From Heliocidaris erythrogramma (lineage: Eukaryota; Echinodermata; Echinoidea; Camarodonta; Echinometridae), in NCBI GenBank assembly GCA_025617745.1, contig CM046857.1, forward strand, positions 27,684,094 through 27,748,093: DNA of 64,000 bases. Reading direction: 5' to 3'. The translations under genes were made by a program, and so were the position numbers. Under the pieces are notes generated by a model, which was not told the DNA's origin, did no database searches, and worked only from the letters and a program-made list of their open reading frames with translations. Below, piece by piece: positions 34,355 through 44,411 of this stretch (position 1 is the first letter of the stretch; every line of letters begins with the position of its first letter).

Positions 34355-34362
34355 TATAAAAA
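34355..34362 (+). promoter_or_regulatory. TATA-box-like sequence inside the TIR element
   Basis: TATAAAAA, about 40 bases upstream of an ATG, with 'tatcaacatc' in the initiator position about 25-30 bases downstream. It is close to E-box-like CACGTG at about 34340. It is unusual because the rest of the element looks like decayed repeat. Promoter activity is inference only. Confidence 0.3.
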
Positions 34363-34394
34363 GCACTAGACATCGCAGTATCAACATCACCGTC

Positions 34395-34466
34395 ATGCCG
34401 AAGAAAAGTTCGAAGAACGCTGCCAATGCGCCATTATACGGTAGCTATAACTTAGAAACACGTTGA
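34395..34466 (+). CDS. Possible 23-codon basic ORF downstream of the TATA-like box
   Basis: The predicted peptide starts MPKKSSKNAANAPLYG and stops after 23 residues. The N-terminus is lysine/serine-rich. It could be the first bases of a captured or ancestral gene (a splice donor would be needed to continue) or chance. No family recognised. Confidence 0.2.
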   Translation: MPKKSSKNAANAPLYGSYNLETR

Positions 34467-35067
34467 GTAAGTGTTGTTGTCGTCCGGAACACGTTAAATA
34501 CGTCTACATACTTCAACATGCGTTGGAGATAAGGTTGATATAAGCACGTCACTTATGGGTGATAAGTTTGGGGTACGCTGGACGTTATCTTGACGTAACT
34601 TACAAGTAACGTATGTGAACATATACCAGCGATTGCATAACTTACAAACAACTTATGGCCCGCGTATATGCGTCACGTATGAACCGTACGCTGGCATACA
34701 TCGAAAATTTTGTCTATGCACAATTTTTTTTCGACGGCCTCGCCGTATTACGACGTATATTAGCGTGCTTTAGCGTGCTCTTAACTTATAAACTTACCCA
34801 TAACTTATTAGACGTACGCCAGCGTATTCGCCAATTTTTTATACGTCGGCATACGCTGGCTAAATCGTCATGGTGTGACAGTACCATGAGGTCCCGCATG
34901 AGGTTCGGAGATCTTAACTTCCAGTTTTACTCGCGATGTCACGTGATCAATCAATTTTGCAGCCTTGAAACAGCATCATCCCCCGAGTAAAATTAATTTG
35001 AAGCCCTTGATACTTTAAAAGGGCAATCATACCTCTTGAAAAAGTTAAATCGGATGCATAAAGATCA

Positions 35068-35069
35068 GA

Positions 35070-35101
<32 letters not shown>
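35068..35101. repeat. Poly-A tract
   Basis: About 32 consecutive A. Just upstream, 'actttaaaagggcaatcata' at about 35012 resembles the start of the TTAAAGG-type MITEs described below, but a right end was not found. Confidence 0.7.
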
Positions 35102-35104
<3 letters not shown>

Positions 35105-35310
35105 GAAACTTCAAGCAAAATCAAAAGAAACAGTTATGAATGTGTGCAAGTTGTAATTACTGTATCAAATGATTGATACACAAACCCATATACGGTGTAT
35201 TTGGGAGACATTTTTTGTTTATTTGTCCTTGTGTCTCCCTAATATTATGACGGAATAAACCTCACTGTTGAGTGTCCCCTTACATCATCCAGTAAAATAT
35301 ACATATATAT

Positions 35311-35346
<36 letters not shown>

Positions 35347-35349
<3 letters not shown>

Positions 35350-35839
35350 GCAATGGAAATACCCACATGAGAGTCTACCCGGGGTAGCCCCCTCCCCCCC
35401 GGGTAGTCCAACCCCGGGTCGATTAGGGAACTTAAACATTTTACGTATGTTTCTGGCCATTTAGTCAACCCAGGGTAGATAACACTTCCGACTATTTATA
35501 TCACGGGTGTCCCAGATGTTTTAATTTATTGTCAACCCAGAGTAGTATTTGTGGCCATTTACTCAACCCAGGGTAGATAAGAATCCCAACTGCCTATATC
35601 CATTTTGGTCAACCCAGGGTCTATATCACAGGCATCCAAGACGTTTTAGTTGTCAACCCAGCGTAGTTTTTGAGGCTATTTAGTCAACCAAGAGTAGATT
35701 ACAATTCCAACTATTTATATCACTCGTGTCTCAGACGTTTTAATTTGTCAGCCCAGACTCGTATTTGTGGATGCCTGTGATACAAACACCGGCATGAGAG
35801 TCTACCCCGGGTAGACTCTCATGTGGGTTTTCCCATTGC

Positions 35840-35842
<3 letters not shown>
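35347..35842. mobile_element. 496-bp TIR element with internal ~100-bp minisatellite
   Basis: Ends of about 41 bp: 'gcagcaatggaaatacccac' and 'gtgggttttcccattgctgc', extended by 'atgagagtctacc'. The right arm itself contains a palindrome, 'gagtctaccccgggtagact'. The interior has three diverged units that start 'gtcaacccagggtagata' near 35464, 35562 and 35683, with 'cagacgttttaattt' and 'tagtatttgtggcc' in each. (TA)n runs abut both ends (about 35318-35346 and 35843-35870), so insertion into a TA tract is likely. Confidence 0.75.

Positions 35843-35870
<28 letters not shown>
35843..35870. repeat. (TA)n microsatellite
   Basis: Separates the TIR element from the first tRNA-Arg unit. A matching (TA)n lies at 37021-37044 on the other side of the tRNA array. 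Confidence 0.9.
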
Positions 35871-35873
<3 letters not shown>

Positions 35874-35963
35874 AAAGAAATTGCGAGAATAACGTTGCGT
35901 AGCTCAATCAAAGTTCCCCAGAGCTGTCCTCCCTTTTTGAAATTTTTGCAAAGGCTGAAAAAA

Positions 35964-36035
35964 TGTCTCCGCCGGGAATCGAACCCGGGTCGTTGGCTTA
36001 GAACGCCAATGCCTTAACCACTAGACCACGGAGAC
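35964..36035 (-). tRNA. tRNA-Arg (anticodon UCU), copy 1
   Basis: Complement read, all arms pair. The acceptor is GTCTCCG with CGGAGAC (7 bp), the D stem is GTCT with AGGC, the anticodon stem is TTGGC with GCCAA around the loop GTTCTAA (anticodon TCT), and the T stem is CCGGG with CCCGG around TTCGATT. The discriminator is A. No intron. A T6 run follows one base after the acceptor stem and discriminator, a Pol III terminator. The anticodon arm resembles metazoan tRNA-Arg. The D loop has GGTTA where Arg tRNAs often have GGATA. It lies in a repeated unit of about 400 bp (35871-36271). Confidence 0.88.
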
Positions 36036-36365
36036 GGGTTAGCGGTTTCGGCGACACCAGATTCAATTGACCGACAGATTGACAAATCCTCAACCTTATT
36101 AATTAATTCCTTTGTCGGGGGCAGGTGAGTTTTGAACAAAGACAAGCCGCGTGCCTCAGCTGGATCCAAGCGAATGCTTTGAATACATGTATACATTAGA
36201 ATAATTATTAACAAGTGTAAGGAAATAACATATACAACAGCTTTGGCAAATCTCGTGGAAATAAATACAAATGTGAAAGAAATTGCGAGAATAACGTTGC
36301 GTAGCTCAATCAAAGTTCCCCAGAGCTGTCCTCCCTTTTTGAAATTTTTGCAAAGGCTGAAAAAA

Positions 36366-36437
36366 TGTCTCCGCCGGGAATCGAACCCGGGTCGTTGGCT
36401 TAGAACGCCACTGCCTTAACCACTAGACCACGGAGAC
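36366..36437 (-). tRNA. tRNA-Arg (UCU), copy 2, with an anticodon-stem mismatch
   Basis: Identical to copy 1 except for one base. The first base of the anticodon stem is G instead of T, so the 27-43 pair becomes G-A. The other arms, boxes and T-run terminator are retained. It may be functional but is the weakest of the three copies. It sits in the second, shortened repeat unit (36272-36564), in the same orientation as copy 1. Confidence 0.75.
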
Positions 36438-36795
36438 GGGTTAGCGGTTTCGGCGACACCAGATTCAATTGACCGACAGATTGACAAATCCTCAACCTTA
36501 TTAATTAATTCCTTTGTCGGGGGCAGGTGAGTTTTGAACAAAGACAAGCCGCGTGCCTCAGCAATTTCTTTTCCACGAGATTTGCCAAAGCTGTTGTATA
36601 TGTTATTTCCTTACACTTGTTAATAATTATTCTAATGTATACATGTATTCAAAGCATTCGCTTGGATCCAGCTGAGGCACGCGGCTTGTCTTTGTTCAAG
36701 ACTCACCTGCCCCCGACAAAGGAATTAATTAATAAGGTTGAGGATTTGTCAATCTGTCGGTCAATTGAATCTGGTGTCGCCGAAACCGCTAACCC

Positions 36796-36867
36796 GTCTC
36801 CGTGGTCTAGTGGTTAAGGCATTGGCGTTCTAAGCCAACGACCCGGGTTCGATTCCCGGCGGAGACA
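36796..36867 (+). tRNA. tRNA-Arg (UCU), copy 3, inverted
   Basis: Same 72-base sequence as copy 1, on the opposite strand, with all stems intact and TTTTTT beginning directly after the discriminator A. It belongs to an inverted unit (36565-36960) that mirrors copies 1 and 2, so the array is partly palindromic. Confidence 0.88.
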
Positions 36868-37044
36868 TTTTTTCAGCCTTTGCAAAAATTTCAAAAAGGG
36901 AGGACAGCTCTGGGGAACTTTGATTGAGCTACGCAACGTTATTCTCGCAATTTCTTTCACATTTGTATTTATTTCCACAAGATTTGCCAAAGCTGTTGTA
37001 TATGTTATTTCCTTACACTTGTATATATATATATATATATATAT

Positions 37045-37560
37045 GGGAATCTGAAATTGGTGAAGTAATCATTAATAATTAATCTTATTTGGTACAATTC
37101 TCCATTTGTAGTTCACTGAAACGTCTACTGTTTTCCGTAGGTGTTTTTTTTAAACCCCAAATATAATTGATAGCGTATATAACAAAACAAATAAAAAAAT
37201 CCTATATGAATATACATTTTGATGAAATGATAGTTTGGTTATTATGTTTGCTGGGACCTTTACATCACGCTAATATTGTTGATTCTGTCAATTTGAAATT
37301 GCATTGGGTTTTAAAAACTTTAAAAATTCTTAACTCTCTTATTGTTTGCCGGACTTCGTTTCAAGTCCGGTATTCCTGATTTCCTTCAGAACAGCTTACT
37401 ATATATCAACATATTAAAGTTTCCTTTTAATATTAAATCGGAATAAATTTCCAACTCCAACGTTGGGCTTTTTGTTTATGTTCGCACCGCCATGATTCCT
37501 ATGGAATTGAACAATTATAGTTGGAGTGATTAACGCCTTCCTTACGTCGGCAAATGACGG
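37045..37560. other. No gene seen
   Basis: AT-rich sequence. The 70-codon frame at 37167-37379 has no recognised motif. Confidence 0.4.
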
Positions 37561-37631
37561 GCCGGCTCACACGAGGCGTCATTTCAATTGCGACAGAACC
37601 TGCGCTAATCGAGCCTGTAAAGTTAATACTA

Positions 37632-37931
37632 TACTACTACTAATAATAATAAACCGTACTTGTATAGCGCATATCACATTATGATATAACGTCCCTATGC
37701 GCTTCCAAAGGGTTTGGATATTATTACCCTGGCTTTAGCTCCGGCAGCCGTATAGCGGCACAGTGCATTTCAACGAATAAATCCTGCCAGGTACCCATTT
37801 AACACCTGGGTGGAGAGTGGCAAATGTGGATTAATGTCTTACCAAAAGACTCTAGTGCCGGGCTGAGATTCGAACCCTCCACCCTGAGATTGAGAGTCAA
37901 GTGAATGAACCACTATACCACGACACCACGA
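37632..37931 (-). mobile_element. tRNA-derived SINE, near full length
   Basis: Minus strand. The head at about 37860-37931 has the A-box-like 'tggtatagtggttcattc' and the B-box-like 'gggttcgaatctc'. The body has 'ggtacccatttaacacctgg' and 'gtatagcgcatatcac'. The 3' tail is (TAA)n at 37632-37653. The tRNA part does not close an acceptor stem, as expected of a SINE head. Confidence 0.75.
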
Positions 37932-38018
37932 CATCTAGTTAATTAACCCATACGCCTGTTATTAAAAGTATTGTTTGCACTGTTCATTTTGTTATCACTT
38001 TTTAAACGATATCACACT

Positions 38019-38630
38019 TTAAAGGCCAAGTCCACCCTAACAAAAAGTTGATTTGAATAAATAGAGAAAAATCCAACAAGCATAACACTGAAAATTTCAT
38101 CAAAATAGGATGTAAAATAAGAAAGTTATGGTTTTTTAAATGTTTCGCTTAATTCCGCAAAACAGTTGTATGCACATCCTGCTCAGTATGCAAATGAGGG
38201 AACCAGTGACGTCACCCACTCACTATTTCTTTTGTATTTTATTACATGAAATACGAAATATTTTAATTTTTCCTTGTTATAATGTGAAACAAGGTTTGAT
38301 TCCTCGCTGAACATGTGTAATTGCCATTGTTGCAACCTATACACAATTCAATGAAAGCTTCCTAATTGTGAAATCTGCAGAAATTAAAATATTCTATATT
38401 TCACATAATAAAATACAAAAGATATAGTGAGTGGGTGACGTCACTGGTTCCCTCATTTCCATATTGAGCAGGATGTGCATATAACTGTTTTGCGAAATTA
38501 AGCGAAACCTTAAAATACCATAACTTTCTTATTTTACATCCTATTTTGATGAAATTTTCAGTGTAATGCTTGTTGGATTTTTCTCTATTTATTCAAATCA
38601 ACTTTTTGTTAGGGTGGACTTGGCCTTTAA
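38019..38630. mobile_element. 612-bp palindromic MITE with TTAA target duplication
   Basis: Both ends are TTAA. The element runs TTAA-AGGCCAAGTCCACCC to the complement GGGTGGACTTGGCCT-TTAA, with arms of about 250 bp that are almost perfectly complementary ('catcaaaataggatgtaaaa', 'gagtgggtgacgtcactggt'). It has no open frame. The arms are long relative to the spacer of about 100 bp, so strong foldback is expected. TTAA duplications occur in piggyBac and Kolobok/T2-type elements. Confidence 0.85.
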
Positions 38631-38677
38631 CGTCTCCGACGCGGTCCCTACGTCACCAAATGACGCCTCGTGTGAAC

Positions 38678-39950
38678 CAGACTTTAAAAAACAGTCAGAC
38701 CAAGTTCAGACGGTGCCGTAGGACCTTCAATTAACCTTCTGTGTGAAATGCGTCCTTGATTCCTATAAGGCCTCCATGAATGAATTGAACTAGGACGACT
38801 GATAACCTCAGTGGAGATATCACTCCCTAATCATACATTTAAATCAAATCGATTGGGAAAATCAAGTTTCACTTTCATATCACAGGGAAGATTATGCTAC
38901 ATGAATCTAAAATTCAAATATGAAAGTTTTATCAGCATATTTCATGATTAAGCTGGAAGCAATCTGGAAATGCATCCTTAATCAGATCGATTTAGAAGAT
39001 CAAATTTATTTCACATCCATAACTTCTTCTGCTGCATGCTCAGGTTATACACATTCAAACCTCAGGGTGTTTGCAGCATCCTCAAAACGGAGATATAGAT
39101 ATGCAATCATTACTTTATATTGATTGGGAGGATCAAGTATTCAATTTAAAAGCTAGTCTGACAAAGTGGTGGGACAAAATGATACACACTTAGTAATCAT
39201 TAAAGATAAACTTGAGTTCAGGCTAGAATTGTGAAAGAAGTTAAGCAGGAGTTATTTGGGAAAGGCTTCGTGCCATTTTTGCTCTCCCGCTTCGCACGCT
39301 CTTGACTAAAAATTGGACATTTGATATTCGGGCAAGGGACGTGAGCCTTCTTTGCCGAAATTGTGCCTGTACGCCTGTGGAGGAAATAAGATTCAACATG
39401 AAATAGAAAGGGCTTTCAAAAATAAACTCCAGAAACTCTAATACAGACTCTAAATATGGAATAAGGTATAGTGGGGGTTGCCCATACTGCCGCCACGACG
39501 GAAGAGTGAATATTCAGCGCCCTCTGCTTCTGTTATCTAGGAAAGAGCATTTTCATCGTACAATTTTTGTAACGAGTTGTTTATTCACGTCATGTGACTG
39601 TGGTGATGTGTTAAATTCTCGTCACGTGTGTATTTAATGAATTTTGGTTGGTTGACCCCTGTAATTATTACCGTATATCTTGAGGAGCGCAAACAGAATG
39701 CTAATCAAGGTCAATGAACGAAAATATAGTACCGTAAAAGCCTTTTCTTTTCTCGGATTTGCATTTTCTATAGCGCTTCAAAATAATAAGCACGCAGCTT
39801 CGTATACATTCAGCAATAATGCGTGGCAATATAATGGCATTGTCTGGCACAAAACTTTTCCTCTGAATTTCTTATTAAAATGCAGAAGAGCGATAGGAAA
39901 TGAGAGATAACGATAAAGAGCGGTAGAGGGGGGGGGGGGGGGGTGTATGT
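38678..39950. other. No gene seen
   Basis: A repeat-like 'ctcccgcttcgcacgctctt' tract at about 39284 is the only recognisable item. Frames at 38920-39123 and 39680-39910 have no domain. Confidence 0.4.
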
Positions 39951-39960
39951 GTGGGCGTGT

Positions 39961-40138
39961 TAAGCAGTATGTCCGAGGACATTTTCGGACAGAGAACAAA
40001 AAAAATCATGAGAACAATGGTCCTCGGAAGCCGGACAATAGTCCTCGAACGTCGAACAATGAATTTGTGCCTTATTCCGTCGACTGTCCGAGGACGGAGG
40101 AACAATAGAGGAACAATACTTGTCCTCGGAAGTAAAGC
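39961..40138 (+). repeat. 'gtcctcgg' dispersed repeat, copy 2
   Basis: Near identical to 21906-22081 and again preceded by a G run (39929-39943) and followed by (GT)n (40150-40170), so the whole G-run/repeat/GT arrangement is duplicated. The overlapping frames on both strands occur in both copies and look non-coding. Confidence 0.75.
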
Positions 40139-40170
40139 AATACAAGACCGTGTGTGTGTGTGTGTGTGTT

Positions 40171-42027
40171 TTGTTGGGGTGGGGATACGGCTCCTCTGTG
40201 TATAGGCCACTTGTTAGTAAATAAGTTATTCCACTTAATTTGATGTTTTTGTCATATTCGTGTTTTGTTCGTTATGATGAAAAGCGCCTTCACGTATCTC
40301 CTTGTCCGTATCTCACTTTATCTCTCTCTTTCTCTCTCTCTCCCTCGTTCATTGGAACAAACGAACAAGTGAAAAAAAATCGTTGAAGATTGCAAGAAAA
40401 AATGAATTAATTTTGTTAACCACGTCTTGTTCAAAATTTCTAACATGATTATGCAGTAATTGTTATTCAGCATCGACATAAACAAACGTCGCATATATGG
40501 ACTGACGATTGGCGAAATATCAAAATTTAATTCACTGTTTTTATTGATAAATCAATATATGTACGACGATTCATACCATAGAAAACACATGCAGTATTGA
40601 TATTCATATGCGGAACACGGGGAGGGGGTGCGAATTGTCGATATGGATGCGGTCCCCTATTGTGACATAAAACACGGAAATATTATATTTCGTGATCTCA
40701 TCTTTTTGAACATTTGTAAATTTCACACCATTTGTCCGATATTGTTTTCCTTTTCTGGTTTCACTCAAACAACATATTACAAAGGTTGTATTGCCTTTTA
40801 TACGCAGACAATTATGTCACAGCAAGGAGTTATCACATACTAACTCCTTGGTCGCATTAAAAGCCATATGACGGGAGAAGAGTACAATACCAAATAACAG
40901 GATTTGATTTCGGCTAACAGCACAGAACGAGTTCATATACATAATACATGGATGCCTGTATCATAGAGAGAAAAATAGGGGGCTCTGATTAACTTCTGTT
41001 CTCTAAGTGGGTCGCATTCCTTCAAGCTAAAATACAAACCTCAGTACGGATCATGACTACACTTTATAAAAACATCCGCCAATGGCTGCTTATAAAGAGA
41101 GCAGTTTTAAATACCCTTACCGCCTTTCTTCTCTCTAACCCCTAAGGCTCTGCCGCTCCTGAATAGACCTGTTTACTAAGTGATTCAAATTTGCATACTT
41201 TTGAAACAAAGGTTGTTCTTGACAACCTGAAAGCTTGCCAGACATAGCAACAAGTAATGCATGCAAACTGGATTCCAAGTATTGTAGTTCATTCATTAAT
41301 AACAGGTTAATGGAATACCTCGTTACTAGGTCCCCAGGAAAGAAACATCCATAAATTTGAACACTTGGTAAACAGGTCTATTACTTCATTCATGGTTCGT
41401 TCTTTCATAGAAAGATTTACAACGTGAACGTCATGAAACAAAAAGACGCCCAAAACCTTTTCTATTTAGAATATACAGGTCATGCTCATCGCTCTCGAAT
41501 GGAAATGTTGCCTAAAAATGGCGTTTCACTTTCGGGATGTTGTAATTCTCCTATAAACATGACACTAATTTCGTTACGCCACTATAATGTATCGAAGAGC
41601 TTACGCGAATAATTCCCCCCCCCCCCCCCCCCTCGTAGACACGGACTAAATACATAGAAGCTCCTGATAAACTTCTCTTGTGTTGATCCTGTCGATGATC
41701 GCTTTAATTCAGAGCGTATAGAAACAACTCCTCAAGTAGGCATGGTGTTAGGTATTTTATTTGGGTACTTGCTTGATACAAACTAGGAGGTATCTCCTTG
41801 GTACAAACAAAGGATTGTGAAGGCTGAAACGAGGATAACCACGAGCCGCAACTTCAACTACATGAACTATAGGAACGGTGGAAATACAGGGAATATAATT
41901 CCTTTGAAATAGTACACCAAGACTTTGAAGCTTAATATGCAAAGAGGAGATAAAATTAAAAAAAAGAGTGTTACTTCTAAAAACCATTTCTCAGAATTAC
42001 AGGAGACAAATACTCATTTTTATACAG
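40171..42027. other. No gene seen
   Basis: CT tract at about 40319-40345; C run at 41616-41632. Several frames of 60-76 codons have no motifs. Confidence 0.35.
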
Positions 42028-42191
42028 ATATGTTTGATCAGCTGCCATCTTACACCTGTCCACCATGCCTTACGAGAAGATGCATTACTCGCGTTTGACC
42101 CAAACATGCCAAAAGGAAGAATGAGAGTCCGTGGTCAGTTTCGGATTCTATATCCTGGGGGCACCACCCACACCACCAATATCACAGCAGG
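42028..42191 (+). CDS. Candidate internal exon, product unknown
   Basis: A pyrimidine-rich stretch, 'ctcatttttatacag', could be a 3' splice site before 42028. An open frame follows that ends 'atcacagcag' before 'gtttttaa', a possible weak donor at 42191/42192. The central residues (DALLAFDPNMPKGRMRVRGQ, then FRILYPGG) have balanced, protein-like composition unlike nearby frames. I do not recognise a family. It could equally be a relic of an element. Confidence 0.22.
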
Positions 42192-43034
42192 TTTTTAAAA
42201 TATTTTTTTATGTAAGTCAGACTCTTTGCCAAGTGATTACTAGTATGGCTCGGACATTATAGAATAGAGGCATGCAGTTAATACGGTTGTTTGCATAATA
42301 TGAATCCTCTATCACATTTGACATTTTCCTAAAGATTATTTTAAGCTTTAGGCGCGATCAGCTCTTTGCTCTCTCGTGCTCCTGCTCTTTAAAGAAGAAC
42401 TATTTTCTTTGCATTGACTTATGGATGTCGAACACTTTCCCTTGATGTTTCCTGATAGGTTGTTTGGTTGCCAGCATCTTTTATTAGCCACATTTCAGGC
42501 GGATTTATGATCACTTTGCACCTATTTTTCATGACACACTTGTTTCACACCCAAATCAATTTATTAAGATTTTTTTTTTTCAAGAAAAAGTAATGATGTA
42601 TCAAGGCAAATTTTCATATTGTTCATGCAAATTTGAAAAAGAGGGAGGGGATATGAAGAATGCCGTTGATGAACTTTGGAACTGTTGAGTATTTGACACT
42701 CTCTATCAAAATGACAGAAATAACATTTATTTTATTCATTTACTGATTTTATTTATTTATTTATTTATTTACTGGATTTTGCATCCTTTCACAAAATTGG
42801 CTTTTGCTCGCTCAAGTGTAAATATTGTGAGATATTTTGGTGTCATTTGATCTCAGAGACCTTAAACTCTTCACAGGTATGAAAATTTCCTCAAAATATT
42901 TTGAGATATATATTTGGGGAAAACTTGTCTAACTGTTAACTTTTTTATGGGACACACTAATTTAGTATTTCAATATAAGCAGTTGACCTAAAGAAATAGA
43001 AGACTGAAAGGATATTGTTTAAATATATTTCTTT
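42192..43034. other. No gene seen; (TTTA)n microsatellite
   Basis: (TTTA)n at about 42747-42774. The remainder is AT-rich and unstructured. Confidence 0.45.
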
Positions 43035-44080
43035 CTTCGCTTAATTTGGGCCGATGTTGACAAAGTAGTCATTAAAGCCATTAGAAATACCCCCGCAGAA
43101 GTAATTTCATTGTTCTAGTTGATAATTTTGTGGGTTGCTTCAGTCTTACTTCGTTTACATAATATATTTCCCAAGTGGATGACATATTACCTCTCGCACT
43201 ATCAAATTGCCTAGAGTAGAATAAACTCCGTGACGACCTTATGATCGATGTAAATTCATTTTGATATTTCTGATATTTCTCAATATTCTCTAAAGAGGGT
43301 TTCCTCAAGCTTCTTAGGTATAATGCATTTCTTGTTTTGATAGATTGCAGAATCCTCTGGTAATCCAGGGATGTTTTGCCAAAGTTCTTATTCTTTGATT
43401 GCACGAGAGAAATATTTTTATCAAAAATAATAATAGAATTTACTCCAAAATAATTCAAAAGCATTTTCAACATTATCACAAGCCAACACAGACCATTCTG
43501 CTGAAACAAAATCATTGTTTTGAACGAGAAATATTATCTTCAGTAAAATTTCACTTGCTTACATTTCCCTTTTTTCTACGTCCATTAATATGATAAAGCA
43601 TGCAGAACACAGGTAGATGATCAGAAATTTCACAACAGAACAAACCATATTGAGAATGGCCTTTAACAGTTTTCACAATAATATTATCTAATAGTGTTGA
43701 TGAACGATTATTATTCTTGCTGGTTTATTCCTCATTACACTAAAGGCATTGGAATCAATCATTTTGGAGACGAGGAGTATTAGCATTCCTGATTCCTTGT
43801 CAACAAGTCTATATTTAAATCACTCACTACACAATCATGCAGATTTGTTTGATGAATCTAATAGTTTACGTTAGTGATTCAAGATCATTAAAAAAGCATT
43901 CAACGTGTAAGTTTGGTGGTATATTTATATATATTACACACACAATGACAATTTTCTCTGCTGGCAGGTCAATTTAAAAAAAACATAAACATCATTGTGA
44001 TTGATGAGAACGTTGTGCAGATCGAGACAGGTTTGAATTCATTGGGGACATAATACCTACAATCAATGTTTTGCTGCAAA
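43035..44080 (-). pseudogene. Decayed non-LTR retrotransposon (LINE): endonuclease and linker fragment
   Basis: Minus strand, in three frames. Endonuclease words are visible: 'IYINIPPN' with 'FFNDLESL' (about 43870-43940), 'SDLNIDLL' (43801-43826, the GDFN-type catalytic block with G changed to S), 'RNKPARI', 'SSTLLDNI', and 'ISDHLPVFC' (about 43604-43630, the SDH catalytic block). The linker follows as an intact 144-codon frame (43081-43515) with 'RNALYLRSLRKPSLENIEKY' and 'SIIRSSRSLFYSRQF'. Then, after a frameshift, comes 'GFNDYFVNIGP', the usual segment just before the reverse transcriptase. The RT domain itself is absent. The style fits CR1/L2/Jockey-like LINEs. At least three frameshifts make it a dead copy. 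Confidence 0.8.
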
Positions 44081-44367
44081 AACTATATTCTTCTAATATC
44101 ATTTAATGACCATGGCGATACGTCAAATAGACACATTTCTCTTTGCAGATGGGAGCAAAACATTAAGTAAAAAAAGAATTAAGGGCAGAAAGAAAGTAAG
44201 AGATAAAGAGAGGAACAACTACATGCAGTTTCGAAAAAGTGCTATGAAACATGGCAAAAAAGAACACCGTCATGATCGCATAAAGAGTAATGATACATGT
44301 ATGACAACTGACAGTAGAAACCACTCATATAATGATATATTATACATTATTTACAAAAGAATATATG

Positions 44368-44411
<44 letters not shown>

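Larger units (their letters stand above)
34048..34881. mobile_element. 834-bp TIR element, 37-bp ends
   Basis: The ends CTGTCACACCTTGACGATTT and 'aaatcgtcatggtgtgacag' are near-perfect complements, and continue with 'agccagcgtatgc' against 'gcatacgctggct'. The interior is filled with diverged 'cgtatgc', 'acttata' and 'acgtatt' words on both strands. It has a TATA-like box and a tiny ORF near its middle. A 111-codon frame at 34655-34990 runs out across the right end and is not supported. The superfamily is not assigned. Confidence 0.7.
35871..37020. repeat. tRNA-bearing repeat array: two direct and two inverted ~400-bp units
   Basis: Unit 1 is 35871-36271 and unit 2 is 36272-36564, both starting 'gtgaaagaaattgcgagaat'. 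Unit 3 is inverted at 36565-36960, and a partial unit 4, also inverted, runs 36961-37020. Unit flanks such as 'acaaagacaagccgcgtgcc' and 'ttgaccgacagattgac' are near identical, so amplification is recent. (TA)n tracts border both ends. The 96- and 99-codon frames here are the same frame read from both orientations of the unit and are not genes. Confidence 0.85.
37565..38677. mobile_element. TIR element ('tcacacgaggcgtcattt' ends) filled by later insertions
   Basis: The inverted ends TCACACGAGGCGTCATTT and AAATGACGCCTCGTGTGA are exact complements. The subterminal words 'aacctgcgctaatcgagcc' and 'gatatcac' also occur in the related element at 56418-56948. A SINE (37632-37931) and a 612-bp palindromic MITE (38019-38630) lie inside, so the host element is the oldest of the three. 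Confidence 0.65.

Noticed and set aside
35823-36817. Two long frames around the tRNA genes (96 and 99 codons)
   Set aside because: They are the same frame read from direct and inverted copies of the tRNA unit and overlap tRNA sequence.
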